Of a stretch of DNA of 32,196 nucleotides, positions 16,138-24,842 are shown in pieces. The notes beneath the pieces are model-generated. The model did no database searches, was not told where the DNA came from, and saw only the letters and a list, made by a program, of their open reading frames with translations. Source of the DNA: Spirosoma fluviale (GTDB lineage Bacteria > Bacteroidota > Bacteroidia > Cytophagales > Spirosomataceae); assembly GCA_945885545.1 (NCBI GenBank), contig CAMCYZ010000018.1:1-32196 (forward strand), given 5' to 3'. The stretch's first letter is position 1; each line of letters starts with the position of its first letter. The position numbers and the translations under genes were made by a program.

Positions 16138-16689
16138 TTACCAACCTATGTATTTTGGTGGAACAATTCCAGATAGCCTGAGGTAAACTACTAACTGTCC
16201 TCTATGATGAGTTTGATGATCGTTCAACAGTAATAATATTTTCCTTTTGGAAGCAACTCCACCCCAAAAGTTAAGAGTTTCGTTTAAATTAGATTCTGTT
16301 TGACTTTCTATGGTTTTTTCTACATAGTCAAATGCTTTACTTACTATCTCAACAATTTCGGTTTTACTCAAAATTCCTAATTTCGCATCTTTTTCCATTT
16401 TGGTTAAATCAATACTTGGTTCAATGTTATTTATCAGCTTTGCGGATAAATAGTGCATATTACCTGCCATATGAACTAACTGATAAGCAAAGGTAGGTTC
16501 ATCCGTAGTCGGTTTGTAATTATATTTTTCCTCAGGCATGGCCGCTGCTACCTCAAGCGTGTAGCTTTTCATACCTTTCCACTTTTCTAAAATGTCACTT
16601 TTAAAGCTACTTTGAGCGTTAGTGAATCCAACCGAAAGTAAATTTAGGAATAGGATTACTTTGTAATTGCAGGCATTTCTTGCTTTCAT
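16138..16689 (-). CDS. exported DinB-like metal-binding protein
   Basis: 183 residues. A hydrophobic leader (about residues 9-24) followed by TNAQ is a likely signal peptide, so the protein works outside the cytoplasm, unlike classic DinB/BstA. The mature part is a four-helix bundle of the DinB superfamily: His73 in FAYQLVHMAGNMHYL, and NDHQTHHRGQ with His158 and His162, forming the usual three-His metal site, and ending in the family-typical VYLRLSGIVPPKY. The superfamily contains thiol-transferases and proteins of unknown role. It is a single gene between the DUF4097-like and barrel-like genes, on the same strand as the latter. The function cannot be specified from sequence. Confidence 0.82.
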   Translation of the reverse strand: MKARNACNYKVILFLNLLSVGFTNAQSSFKSDILEKWKGMKSYTLEVAAAMPEEKYNYKPTTDEPTFAYQLVHMAGNMHYLSAKLINNIEPSIDLTKMEKDAKLGILSKTEIVEIVSKAFDYVEKTIESQTESNLNETLNFWGGVASKRKILLLLNDHQTHHRGQLVVYLRLSGIVPPKYIGW

Positions 16690-16726
16690 TTTTTAAAATA
16701 AATATGGAATTAACATTATAAAAAAC

Positions 16727-18208
16727 TCATCTCATCTTAATTCTCACTCCGTAATTTATCCCAAACGTTTTAGGTTTGAAGCTTAAATCTTGTTTGCTAG
16801 ACACGCCCGAAATAAGAGCTTGTTGGTAGGTTGAGCCCAGATTGGCCTCCCAGCTTTTGTTGATATTATAATTAATTCTTAGGCCTCCCAATCCGCTTAT
16901 ATTCAACAAATTAAAGTTCGAATTAGCTGCAGTGAGGTTACTACTTTGAGAGTTTTGACTATCAAAATTACCAAAAACAAACATGTCACCACTCACTCCA
17001 CCCAGTGCCTCTATATTAAGTCTTTTGATGAGTGGAATACTATAATTTAAAAGAAACGGCACATTAAAATAGTTGTACAACTGTTTGTTGGTGGCATTTA
17101 CAGAGAGGACTGTTTGTGTATTGCTATTTTTAGATTCTAGATAATTCGACCGAAAATAGCTACTTACCTCACCTGTATTTTGATTTATAGCATACACGTT
17201 TGTGCTCATGTAGGCATTTGCTTGCATGTATCTCAGACCACTTTCAATACCCAGCCGATTTTTTATTTTTTTTCCAAAAGAAAAGCCAAAGTTCACGGCT
17301 CTTCCGTTTCTGAAACTGCTCTCTGGCATGCTATTGGGAAGCAAAGGGGAATTGCTGCTAGAAGCTTGATCGGCTGGAGACATGCTGATCTCAGCAGCTT
17401 TATACACAAAAGCTGCATCGTTTCTGGCCGATGCCAAAGCTGCTCCTATAAAGCCGTTATTCTCGAAATTTGGATTGAAAGGTGCAATACCTGTGTTTAA
17501 ACCAAACCACATTTTATCTTTTGAAGTTTTAGTATCTGCCACTTCATTATCAAAGTCAACACTTATGTAAGAACGAAAAGGCTGAAATCTGTTCGCAAAA
17601 TATTTGACTCCTTTTTGTTTCAGTTTATTAATCTCAAATTTTTCTGAATTGTTTGCGGCCAAATAACTTTCAACGGCTTCTGGCTTGGCCGGATTTGATA
17701 GCTCATTAGTTTCCATATTTTTTGGTGAAGGGCCTTCATTTGAAGCATCAGCAGAACCTATTTTTCTATTTCTTCCAAGTAAATTAAATTTCCTTGCAAT
17801 GGTATTCTGTTTTTTGTTTTTTGTAGAAGATATAGTAGCTAGGTCAGTTTTTTCATTTTCTTCAAAAAACTTATTTTCCGATGCAGAAACATCTAGTTTT
17901 TCTAGCTGAATTTGAGGTTTTTTGTTTTGTAAGTCTATTTGTTCACTTGAGTCTTTACTTTCAATGATTTGTGATGTTTTTTTAGTTTGATTGTTATTTA
18001 TAAAAAGCACCGTAAGGCCTAGAACCAAAGCAGCAGCAATTCCGGACAGGAGGGCAGGGTTTCTCCACCAAAAAAATGCCACCCTCTTTTTGTTCTTTTT
18101 ATCAAGTTCTTTTTCGATGTTTGCCCAAACAACATCAGGCGGCGGCACAGAGGCTTCTTTGAAGGCCTCATTCCACTGATTTTCGAAACTTTTAAATTCT
18201 GACTCCAT
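16727..18208 (-). CDS. membrane-anchored protein with C-terminal outer-membrane barrel-like domain (probable sigma-factor partner)
   Basis: 493 residues in three parts: an acidic cytoplasmic head (1-45, with PPPDVVWANIEKEL), one transmembrane helix (about 52-70, after FFWWRNPALL), an Asn/Ser/Lys-rich linker (70-200), and a C-terminal beta-rich region (about 205-493) with strands such as RNGRAVNFGFSFGKKIKN and LGGLRINYNINKSWEANLG resembling outer-membrane beta-barrel domains. It starts 4 bp after the ECF sigma factor gene and must be cotranscribed. The head and single helix look like a minimal anti-sigma element, but no zinc-binding anti-sigma motif is seen. The layout suggests a direct link from the envelope to the sigma factor. 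The function is inferred from layout only. Confidence 0.75.
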   Translation of the reverse strand: MESEFKSFENQWNEAFKEASVPPPDVVWANIEKELDKKNKKRVAFFWWRNPALLSGIAAALVLGLTVLFINNNQTKKTSQIIESKDSSEQIDLQNKKPQIQLEKLDVSASENKFFEENEKTDLATISSTKNKKQNTIARKFNLLGRNRKIGSADASNEGPSPKNMETNELSNPAKPEAVESYLAANNSEKFEINKLKQKGVKYFANRFQPFRSYISVDFDNEVADTKTSKDKMWFGLNTGIAPFNPNFENNGFIGAALASARNDAAFVYKAAEISMSPADQASSSNSPLLPNSMPESSFRNGRAVNFGFSFGKKIKNRLGIESGLRYMQANAYMSTNVYAINQNTGEVSSYFRSNYLESKNSNTQTVLSVNATNKQLYNYFNVPFLLNYSIPLIKRLNIEALGGVSGDMFVFGNFDSQNSQSSNLTAANSNFNLLNISGLGGLRINYNINKSWEANLGSTYQQALISGVSSKQDLSFKPKTFGINYGVRIKMR

Positions 18209-18212
18209 TTAT

Positions 18213-18767
18213 TTAATTGGCTTTTGCCAGTCTAATATTTTCTTTTTCTATTTTTTCAATCAAAAGCATTCTAGCCCTCGAAAACTGCGACTTGGATGTT
18301 CCTTCATTAATATTCAACATTTCGGCTATTTCTTGATGTTTATACCCTTCAATAGCATATAAATTAAAAACCATTCTGCAACCCTCTGGAAGCTCGTTTA
18401 TCAGACCCAATAAAGTTTCCATTTTAAGATTTTCAAGTCCCAGATTTCCCGGATTCTCATCGTATTCTCCATGATAATCTGTAATATCTATTGTGGGCAT
18501 TTGTCCACGTTTTTGAATGGCTTTTAGAGCCGTGTTTATTACTATTCTTTTAAGCCAAGCTTCTAATGGACAGTCGAATCTGAAGGTATGTAGGTTTTTG
18601 AAAATCTTTACAAGAGCGTCTTGTAATACATCTTGTGCTTCGTCTTTGCTTTTCATATATCTTAGCGATACGGCATAGAGCTTTCCAGCGAATTGTTCAT
18701 ACAATTGCCTCTGAGCTAACCGTTCTTCGCGTATGCAGGCCTCAACTACAAGTTTATCGTTTGACAT
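18213..18767 (-). CDS. ECF-type RNA polymerase sigma-70 factor
   Basis: 184 residues with the two-domain ECF layout. Region 2 contains YMKSKDEAQDVLQDALVKIF (about residues 37-56) and FDCPLEAWLKRIVINTALK, the core-binding and -10 recognition part. A short acidic linker follows (DITDYHGEYDENPG), then region 4 with LPEGCRMVFNLYAIEGYKHQ and IAEMLNINEGTSKSQFSRAR, the helix-turn-helix for the -35 element. It is followed by a membrane-anchored barrel-like gene in the same operon, so its activity is probably controlled by envelope state. It directs transcription of an unknown regulon, perhaps including its own operon. Confidence 0.93.
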   Translation of the reverse strand: MSNDKLVVEACIREERLAQRQLYEQFAGKLYAVSLRYMKSKDEAQDVLQDALVKIFKNLHTFRFDCPLEAWLKRIVINTALKAIQKRGQMPTIDITDYHGEYDENPGNLGLENLKMETLLGLINELPEGCRMVFNLYAIEGYKHQEIAEMLNINEGTSKSQFSRARMLLIEKIEKENIRLAKAN

Positions 18768-18846
18768 ATTTTATAAAAGGCAGAATACAAAATGATGTAT
18801 TCAAAAGGGTACAAAAATGATTCCAAAAATGAGAAAAGGGTTGTAA

Positions 18847-19875
18847 TTAAAAAGCAAATATAAAAATCTGGTCGTTTAGAATACTGTATTTTTTGACCAA
18901 TGGAATTCCGCTTGGTACTTTTGGAGCATTGATTCCTTCTTTTAAAACCATATCACTTTTTATAACACGGATTTCATCATAGTATTGCTCTTCAAAAAAA
19001 GATTGTATAAGTTGTGGGCCGCCTTCTACTAGAACACTGTTTATTCCTCTTCTTTTGAGGTTTGAAAGCATGTTTTTTAGAAAATTTGCATCTGAATTTA
19101 ACTGAATAAATTCTAAATTTTCGTCAATTTGATTTTTATGAAGATTATAAATTAAAGTCTTTTGCTTTCGGTCAAAAATATTGAAATCGCCTTTAATTCT
19201 CAGGTTTTTGTCAATAACTATTCGTAATGGGTTATTTGCTTCGGGCCAATTTCGGGCATTGAGTTGGGGATTGTCAGTCAAAACTGTGTTAGTTCCGACT
19301 AAAATACCAGCTTCTTCAGCTCGCCAACGGTGAACAGTTATGTTGGTTGTTGCATTCGAAATTGCCAATGAGTTTCCGTCCTTCTGTGCCACAAAACCAT
19401 CGGAAGTTTCCGCCCACTTAATGACAACATAGGGTAGACCAGTCTGATGTGCTTTAAAGAAACGCTTGTTCAGTTCTTCGCCCGCTTTATCCAAAACGCC
19501 AGTTATTACCTCAATTCCAGCCGCTTGTAATTTTTTGATGCCTGTTCCAGAAACTTGCGGGAAAGGGTCAGTGTTGCAAATTACAACTTTCTTCACTTTA
19601 TGTTTTATCAATAAATCGGCACAAGGCGGTGTTTTTCCGAAATGTGAACAAGGTTCGAGGGTAACATAAACTGTGGACTCTGAAAGCAAATCTTTATTGA
19701 TTACTGTATTAAAAGCATTAACCTCTGCATGGGCGTCGCCATATTTTTGATGAAAACCTTCGCCGATAATCAAGTCGTTATGAACAATTACACACCCGAC
19801 CATGGGATTAGGACTTACCCACTCTCTTCCCAAAGCAGCAAGTTGAAGTGCTCGTTGCATGAAAACTTGATCCAT
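18847..19875 (-). CDS. ribD: bifunctional riboflavin biosynthesis deaminase/reductase
   Basis: Carries out two consecutive steps of riboflavin synthesis in the cytosol: deamination of the pyrimidine from GTP cyclohydrolase II, then NADPH reduction of its ribose. 342 residues from the ATG at 19875. The N-terminal deaminase has the zinc site HAEVNA (His49, Glu51) and LEPCSHFGKTPPC (Cys76, Cys85). The C-terminal reductase domain starts near LPYVVIKWAETSDGFVA and contains GILVGTNTVLTDNPQLN and LVEGGPQLIQSF. The frame is open upstream to a TTG at 19893 that overlaps the YciI-like gene; the ATG is preferred. It follows that small gene on the same strand with about 14 bp between them. Confidence 0.95.
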   Translation of the reverse strand: MDQVFMQRALQLAALGREWVSPNPMVGCVIVHNDLIIGEGFHQKYGDAHAEVNAFNTVINKDLLSESTVYVTLEPCSHFGKTPPCADLLIKHKVKKVVICNTDPFPQVSGTGIKKLQAAGIEVITGVLDKAGEELNKRFFKAHQTGLPYVVIKWAETSDGFVAQKDGNSLAISNATTNITVHRWRAEEAGILVGTNTVLTDNPQLNARNWPEANNPLRIVIDKNLRIKGDFNIFDRKQKTLIYNLHKNQIDENLEFIQLNSDANFLKNMLSNLKRRGINSVLVEGGPQLIQSFFEEQYYDEIRVIKSDMVLKEGINAPKVPSGIPLVKKYSILNDQIFIFAF

Positions 19876-19889
19876 ATTTTCTGAATTGC

Positions 19890-20183
19890 TCAAGATAAAT
19901 CAGCTACTCTAAAGGGCGTAATCGTGTAACTCGCCCAAACGCCCTCTAAAATATAAGGCTCATTTTTGAGATATTCTTGAAGGCCATTTTCGTCTTCAAA
20001 ATTCAGAATAACGGCAGAGCCTTTCATTTTACCCTCATCAGAAAGTTGGGCACCGCCTACGATGATTTTACCTTCGGCCTTCATGCGTCTGGCATATTCA
20101 AAATGACGTGGACGCACTTCCATCCGTTTTTCGAGGGCATTTGGGGCATCGCCGTCGTGGGCGACTAAGAGGTATTGGGGCAT
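19890..20183 (-). CDS. YciI-family protein
   Basis: 97 residues, a compact ferredoxin-like alpha/beta fold of the YciI family. The sequence opens with PQYLLVAHDGDAPNAL, carrying the conserved His-Asp near the start (His9, Asp10), and continues RPRHFEYARRMKAEGKIIVGG (His27), with a hydrophobic C-terminal strand YILEGVWASYTITPF. Family members are small cytosolic proteins thought to act in ring cleavage or detoxification, but most have no known role. It directly precedes ribD on the same strand, and the two are probably cotranscribed, though a functional link is not established. Confidence 0.85.
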   Translation of the reverse strand: MPQYLLVAHDGDAPNALEKRMEVRPRHFEYARRMKAEGKIIVGGAQLSDEGKMKGSAVILNFEDENGLQEYLKNEPYILEGVWASYTITPFRVADLS

Positions 20184-20286
20184 GATCTTTAAAAATATAT
20201 GTAAGAATAAACTAAGAAAGAGTCAATTCAGTTAAACAAAACTATACAGAATGTAAATTTACGAACATTAATATTATAGTTTTAAT

Positions 20287-20294
20287 TATATTTG
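20287..20294 (+). promoter_or_regulatory. candidate -7 box of the toxin-antitoxin pair
   Basis: TATATTTG fits TAnnTTTG, 21 bp before ATG 20316. No -33 TTTG is present at the right distance. Its position argues against the TTG at 20292 being the start codon. Confidence 0.35.
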
Positions 20295-20315
20295 CTTAAA
20301 ATAGATTTAATCAAA

Positions 20316-20540
20316 ATGACAATTCAAGAAATAAAAAATGAGTCTGGTGAAAAAACTGGTGTTTTTATTCCGATTAGAGAATGGGAGTTGATTCAATCGA
20401 AATTTCCAGATATTGAGACACTAGATCAGGATATTCAAAAGTGGGAAAAAGACTTTATTGACACACGTCTTCAATCTATAAGTGCGGAAAGATTGAAACC
20501 AATTGAGCAACTTTTTGAAGAATTAAACAAAAGAATTTAA
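20316..20540 (+). CDS. antitoxin of a ParE/RelE-type toxin-antitoxin pair
   Basis: 74 residues: TIQEIKNESGEKTGVFIPIREWELIQ, then a charged helical C-terminal part ending in PIEQLFEELNKRI. This fits a small antitoxin with a short N-terminal strand-helix DNA-binding or dimer module and a toxin-wrapping helix. The frame is open to a TTG at 20292, but that codon lies inside the probable -7 box, so ATG 20316 is chosen. Its stop TAA overlaps the toxin start by one base (TAATG), a hallmark of coupled translation in such operons. Exact antitoxin family was not recognised. Confidence 0.75.
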   Translation: MTIQEIKNESGEKTGVFIPIREWELIQSKFPDIETLDQDIQKWEKDFIDTRLQSISAERLKPIEQLFEELNKRI

Positions 20541-20839
20541 TGAAATTCTTATTTTTTGATGAAGTCTCAATAGATTTATCCGATGCGAGAAAATGGTATA
20601 AAGACCAAAAAGAGGGATTAGAGGAGGAGTTTTCTGATGAAATAAAAAGAGCACTTTTAAAAATTCGTCGTTATCCTTTCGGCCATTCAATTAGATATCG
20701 GAATATAAGAATTGCACACTTAGAAAGATTTCCATACAATATTCATTTTTATATAGATGAAGTTTTAAGTCAAATTGTTATTACTGCTATAGTTCATCAA
20801 AAAAGACATCTAAGTACATCGATGAAAAGAGGAAGATAA
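20540..20839 (+). CDS. ParE/RelE-superfamily toxin
   Basis: 99 residues with the family layout: FDEVSIDLSDARKWYKDQKEGLEEEF (helical hairpin), IRRYPFGHSIRYRNIRIAHL, then the core strands FPYNIHFYIDEVLSQIVITAIVHQKRH. The C-terminal strand with basic ends (VHQKRHL) is where RelE-like RNases keep their basic residues, while ParE members poison DNA gyrase; sequence alone does not decide which. The frame is intact, and the antitoxin overlaps by one base. This is the only complete toxin-antitoxin pair in the window; two other nucleotidyltransferase pairs and one ParE pair are broken. Confidence 0.88.
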   Translation: MKFLFFDEVSIDLSDARKWYKDQKEGLEEEFSDEIKRALLKIRRYPFGHSIRYRNIRIAHLERFPYNIHFYIDEVLSQIVITAIVHQKRHLSTSMKRGR

Positions 20840-20860
20840 AAGTTTTTGTTCAAAAATGGA

Positions 20861-20890
20861 AAAGCCCCAATGAATCTCATCAGGGCCTTT
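20861..20890. terminator. bidirectional terminator between the toxin gene and typA
   Basis: Imperfect hairpin AAAGCCCCAATGA / TCATCAGGGCCTTT with a 3-base loop, flanked by A and T tracts. It sits 22 bp after the toxin stop and about 50 bp after the typA stop on the other strand, so both transcripts could end here. Confidence 0.7.
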
Positions 20891-20943
20891 CTATATTTTC
20901 AAGTTAGTTAATTTTCAGATTAACCTACCACCACATTTTATTA

Positions 20944-22770
20944 TTACACCAAAGCAGCATTAGTCTCAGACATACGCTCAGAACGTTTACGCTCGTTTTC
21001 GTCTAGGTAAATCTTTCTCATTCTCAACGACTTAGGTGTTACCTCTAAGTACTCATCTTTTTGGATATATTCCATACATTCTTCCAAAGAGAAGTTCAGC
21101 TTAGGAGTAATTTTAACGTTATCATCAGAACCTGATGCACGCATGTTAGTCAATTTTTTTGAGGTCTGTAAGTTCACAACGATGTCGTTCTGACGGTTGT
21201 GCTCACCTACTACCATACCCATGTAGATATCTTCACCTGGATCGATGAAAAACACACCTCTATCTTGTAGTTTATCGATAGCATAAGGAACCGCAGGGCC
21301 ATTGCCCATTGATATCATTGAGCCGTTCGTACGACCAGGTATTACTCCTTTATAAGGCTCGTAAGACTTGAAACGGTGGTTCATGATGGCTTCTCCTTGA
21401 GTTGCAGTTAATACATTTGATCGCAAACCAATCAGTCCTCTTGAAGGAATATTAAACTCAAGGTGCTGTAAGTCACCCTTTGGCTCCATAATCAAAAGTT
21501 CCCCTTTTCTTTGAGTAGCCAATTCGATTACTTTACCAGCAGTTTCTTCAGGTACGTCCACAACTAATGTTTCTATAGGCTCCATTCTTTCTCCATTTGG
21601 CCCATCCATGTATAATACTTGTGGTTGACCTACTTGGAACTCATAACCTTCACGACGCATAGTTTCTATCAAAACCGACAAGTGGAGAATACCACGACCA
21701 AACACAATAAATTTATCTTCAGAATCGCCTTGTTTTACTTTAAGTGCAAGGTTTTTCTCTGTTTCTTTCATCAAACGTTCTCTTACGTGACGCGATGTAA
21801 CGAATTTACCTTCTTTTCCAAAAAATGGTGAGTTGTTGATGGTAAACAACATGTTCATGGTAGGCTCGTCTATCGAAATTCTTGTCAAAGCCTCAGGGTT
21901 TTCTGCATCAGCTACTGTGTCACCAATCTCGAAGTCATCTAACCCAGTGATAGCACAAATCTCACCGCAACCCACAGTGTCTGTTTTTACTCTACCCAAT
22001 CCTTCAAAGACTTGTAGTTCCTTAATTCTCATTTTTTTGATAGAACCGTCAGCCTTACAAAGCGATACTTGCATGCCTTCTTTGAGTGTACCTCTTGCTA
22101 CTCTACCTATGGCTATTCTACCCACAAATGAGTTATAGTCTAATGAGGTAATTTGCATTTGAGGCGTTCCTTCATTTATTGGAGAGGCTGGTATAAATTC
22201 AATGATGGCATCCAAAAGTGGAGTGATTGAATCTGTTTGAACTTTCCAATCTGTACTCATCCATCCTTGTTTTGATGAACCGTAAAGACAAGGGAAGTCC
22301 AGTTGGTCTTCGGTGGCATTCAGGTTGAACATTAAGTCGAAAACGTTCTCGTGTACCTCGTCTGGGCGACAGTTTTCTTTGTCAACCTTATTTACAATAA
22401 CGATTGGCTTTAATCCTAAATCGATGGCTTTGCCTAACACAAAACGTGTCTGTGGCATTGGGCCTTCAAAAGCATCCACCAATAAGATTACTCCATCGGC
22501 CAATTTCAATACACGCTCTACCTCACCACCGAAGTCGGCGTGACCAGGAGTGTCAATGATATTAATTTTGATTCCTTTATATCTAACAGACACGTTTTTT
22601 GATACGATAGTGATACCTCTTTCACGCTCAAGGTCGTTGTTGTCGAGGATTAAATCTACAAACTCTTGGTTTTCTCTAAAAATTTTAGAGGCGTGGATGA
22701 TTTTGTCAACAAGGGTAGTTTTACCGTGGTCAACGTGAGCAATGATGGCGATATTTCTTATTTCTTGCAT
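20944..22770 (-). CDS. typA: ribosome-associated GTPase TypA/BipA
   Basis: Translational GTPase of the EF-G class, 608 residues from ATG 22770. It binds ribosomes and supports 50S assembly and stress or cold adaptation. Motifs: AHVDHGKT (G1, residues 11-18), RGITIVSKN (G2), DTPGHADFGGE (G3), NKVDKE (G4), then domain II, the domain III/V region with RGILHLSVLIETMRREGYEF, and the TypA-specific C-terminal domain with RGLIGLRSNVLTATQGEAIM. The frame is open upstream to TTG 22785, but ATG 22770 gives the standard N-terminus (MQEIRNIAI) and is preceded by GAAGGG, a rare Shine-Dalgarno-like sequence here. Confidence 0.97.
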   Translation of the reverse strand: MQEIRNIAIIAHVDHGKTTLVDKIIHASKIFRENQEFVDLILDNNDLERERGITIVSKNVSVRYKGIKINIIDTPGHADFGGEVERVLKLADGVILLVDAFEGPMPQTRFVLGKAIDLGLKPIVIVNKVDKENCRPDEVHENVFDLMFNLNATEDQLDFPCLYGSSKQGWMSTDWKVQTDSITPLLDAIIEFIPASPINEGTPQMQITSLDYNSFVGRIAIGRVARGTLKEGMQVSLCKADGSIKKMRIKELQVFEGLGRVKTDTVGCGEICAITGLDDFEIGDTVADAENPEALTRISIDEPTMNMLFTINNSPFFGKEGKFVTSRHVRERLMKETEKNLALKVKQGDSEDKFIVFGRGILHLSVLIETMRREGYEFQVGQPQVLYMDGPNGERMEPIETLVVDVPEETAGKVIELATQRKGELLIMEPKGDLQHLEFNIPSRGLIGLRSNVLTATQGEAIMNHRFKSYEPYKGVIPGRTNGSMISMGNGPAVPYAIDKLQDRGVFFIDPGEDIYMGMVVGEHNRQNDIVVNLQTSKKLTNMRASGSDDNVKITPKLNFSLEECMEYIQKDEYLEVTPKSLRMRKIYLDENERKRSERMSETNAALV

Positions 22771-22944
22771 TTTAATTCCCTTCAAAAAAGGATTTTTAGA
22801 TTGAGTTTTTTTAGGAGATTAGCCCTAAAAAGTCCGCAAAGGTACGAATTTAATTTTAATAAACTCATAGCCAATATATTAATTTAAAGTAAACTATTGA
22901 TTGTCAAATAATTAATTGGAGAAGTGCAATTTTGGATTTTAAAC

Positions 22945-23910
22945 TCATTCTTTCTCCAATATCCGCCTTACAATCAATTCAGCATGGACTCGAGAGTTTT
23001 CTATGAACAAACTTCGGGTGTCCATTCCCCCGCATATTACACCAGCGATAAAGACGTTTGGAAGGTTGGTTTCCATTGTGGTTTGGTTATATTCAGGCTT
23101 TCTTTGTTCGTCTTCGGATAGTTTTAGGCCTAATTTTTCTAAAAATGGCAGATTGGGTTTATAGCCTGTCATAGCCAAAACCCAGTCGTTTTCTATTGAA
23201 ATTTCACCTTCTTCAGTACTTATTATTACACCATTTTCGGTTATTTTAGAAATTTCCGAGCCAAAATACGCCTTTATTGAACCTTCTGCTATCCTATTTT
23301 CAATATCGGGCCGAACCCAATATTTCACGCTTTTGCCTATTTCTTGCTCACGAATTACCATAGTTACCTGAGCTCCTTTTCTCCACGTTTCTAGGGCTAC
23401 ATCCACTGCCGAATTATTGGATCCAACTACCAGAATTTTCTGAAAAGCATAAAAATGCGGGTCTTTGTAATAATGCGTGACTTTGGGCAAATTCTCTCCT
23501 TCGATGCCCAAGGTATTGGGGATATCATAAAAACCAGTAGCTAAAATCAAATACTTCGCCTCGTATTTACTTTTGTTTGTAGTAGTTTGGTATGAGTTTT
23601 TCACTTTTTCAACCGACTGCACTTCCTCAAAAAGTCTTACATTTAGTGTTTTATTTTGAGTAACTCTTCTATAATATTCTAGTGCTTCTGACCGTGTAGG
23701 CTTTGCTGAAATAGACACAAAAGGCACTCCGCCAATCTCCAACCTTTCAGAAGTACTGAAAAAAGTCATAGTGGTAGGATAATTATAGAGCGAATTCACC
23801 ACACATCCTTTTTCTAAAACCACATAACTCAAGCCGGCTTGATGACATTCAATTGCACACGCCAAGCCTATTGGGCCGCCTCCGATTATAATTACGTCGT
23901 ATTTTTTCAT
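22945..23910 (-). CDS. ypdA: FAD-dependent YpdA-type bacillithiol disulfide reductase
   Basis: 321-residue thioredoxin-reductase-like flavoprotein without the CxxC redox pair. FAD site IIIGGGPIGLACAIE (8-22) and NADPH site ILVVGSNNSAVDVALE around 155-170 are both present. The YpdA pattern is seen in VVNSLYNYPTTMTFFST and at the C-terminus in GVICGGMDTRSLFIENSR. In Firmicutes the enzyme reduces oxidised bacillithiol with NADPH, and bacillithiol is also made by many Bacteroidota, so a low-molecular-weight thiol redox role is expected in the cytosol. It is a single gene, divergent from the GNAT gene at 24018. No bacillithiol biosynthesis genes are visible in the window. Confidence 0.87.
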   Translation of the reverse strand: MKKYDVIIIGGGPIGLACAIECHQAGLSYVVLEKGCVVNSLYNYPTTMTFFSTSERLEIGGVPFVSISAKPTRSEALEYYRRVTQNKTLNVRLFEEVQSVEKVKNSYQTTTNKSKYEAKYLILATGFYDIPNTLGIEGENLPKVTHYYKDPHFYAFQKILVVGSNNSAVDVALETWRKGAQVTMVIREQEIGKSVKYWVRPDIENRIAEGSIKAYFGSEISKITENGVIISTEEGEISIENDWVLAMTGYKPNLPFLEKLGLKLSEDEQRKPEYNQTTMETNLPNVFIAGVICGGMDTRSLFIENSRVHAELIVRRILEKE

Positions 23911-24017
23911 GAAACAAATTTACAGGAAATGAGCGTTTTTAAGACATGATGTGGAGTTATAAATACTTTGTTTTGAAATAATACTTAATTTTCGCCGACA
24001 AATATTCAATCTTAATA

Positions 24018-24521
24018 ATGCAAATTCTTGAAACCAAACTATTAATTCTCCGCAAATTCACCTTGGCTGATGCTCCATTTATATTGGAATTGGTTAATAC
24101 GCCCACTTGGCTGGAGTTTATTGGCGATAAGGGCGTAAAAAATCTAGAAGATGCTGAAAATTATCTAAAAAACGGATCATTAAAAAGTTATGAAGATAAC
24201 GGCTTCGGATTTTATTTGGTTGCTGAAAAATCGACACAAAAACCAATTGGAATGTGTGGATTTATCAATAGACAAGAATTCGAAAATGTGGATTTAGGTT
24301 TTGCTTTTCTTCCAGACTTTATCGGAAAAGGTTTTGGATTTGAGATAGCCCAAGCAACATTGCACTATGGAAAAGAGGTTTTGAAACTTGGTCGAATAAT
24401 AGCCATTGTGGATTCCAGAAACACGGCTTCCAGTGCCCTTTTACAGAAACTTGGGTTTGTTTTTGAAAAAACCATTTATTTTGGCGAAAAAAAGACTTTG
24501 CTGAATTTGTACGGGATTTGA
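24018..24521 (+). CDS. GNAT-family N-acetyltransferase (RimJ/RimL-like)
   Basis: 167 residues, cytosolic, transfers acetyl from acetyl-CoA to an amine or protein N-terminus. The opening ILETKLLILRKFTLADAPFIL is the RimJ/RimL-type N-terminus. The coenzyme A loop appears as LPDFIGKGFGFEIAQAT, and the C-terminal IVDSRNTASSALLQKLGFV is the standard motif B region, with Asn and the aliphatic-rich helix. Substrate unknown; related proteins acetylate ribosomal proteins, antibiotics or metabolites. It begins at the divergent region shared with the YpdA-like gene. Confidence 0.88.
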   Translation: MQILETKLLILRKFTLADAPFILELVNTPTWLEFIGDKGVKNLEDAENYLKNGSLKSYEDNGFGFYLVAEKSTQKPIGMCGFINRQEFENVDLGFAFLPDFIGKGFGFEIAQATLHYGKEVLKLGRIIAIVDSRNTASSALLQKLGFVFEKTIYFGEKKTLLNLYGI

Positions 24522-24626
24522 AATTTAAACTTTTGGAAAAATAATTGTTGATTTATCTAAAAATGTATTCAAAATCAATAGTTTTGGGAACGAAAATAAG
24601 TTTGGAATTTAAAAAATATTCTTAAA

Positions 24627-24839
24627 ATGAGTACAGACATTCTTGATTCTTTAAAATTACTTTCGCTGGCTGATAAATTGGAAGTTGCTCAAATTTTGTG
24701 GGAGGATATTGTAGAGAAACAGGATATGGTATCAGTGCCAAAAGAACATGAAGTTGTTCTAGATGAAAGACTTATGAAAATTGAGGATGGTAAGACATCT
24801 TTTAACAAATGGAGCTCTATAAGATCCAAATATGAATAG
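24627..24839 (+). CDS. antitoxin, addiction-module component family
   Basis: 70 residues: STDILDSLKLLSLADKLEVA, then QILWEDIVEKQDMVSVPKEH and a C-terminal part with LDERLMKIEDGKTSFNKW. This matches the short addiction-module antitoxin family (PF09720-type), whose N-terminal helix (LLSLADKLEVAQILWEDI) is usually the most conserved part and whose C-terminus binds the ParE-like toxin. It is followed after 3 bp by the toxin gene, which carries a frameshift, so the antitoxin is now an orphan here. It might still neutralise a related toxin elsewhere or simply be decaying more slowly. Confidence 0.82.
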   Translation: MSTDILDSLKLLSLADKLEVAQILWEDIVEKQDMVSVPKEHEVVLDERLMKIEDGKTSFNKWSSIRSKYE

Positions 24840-24842
24840 TCC

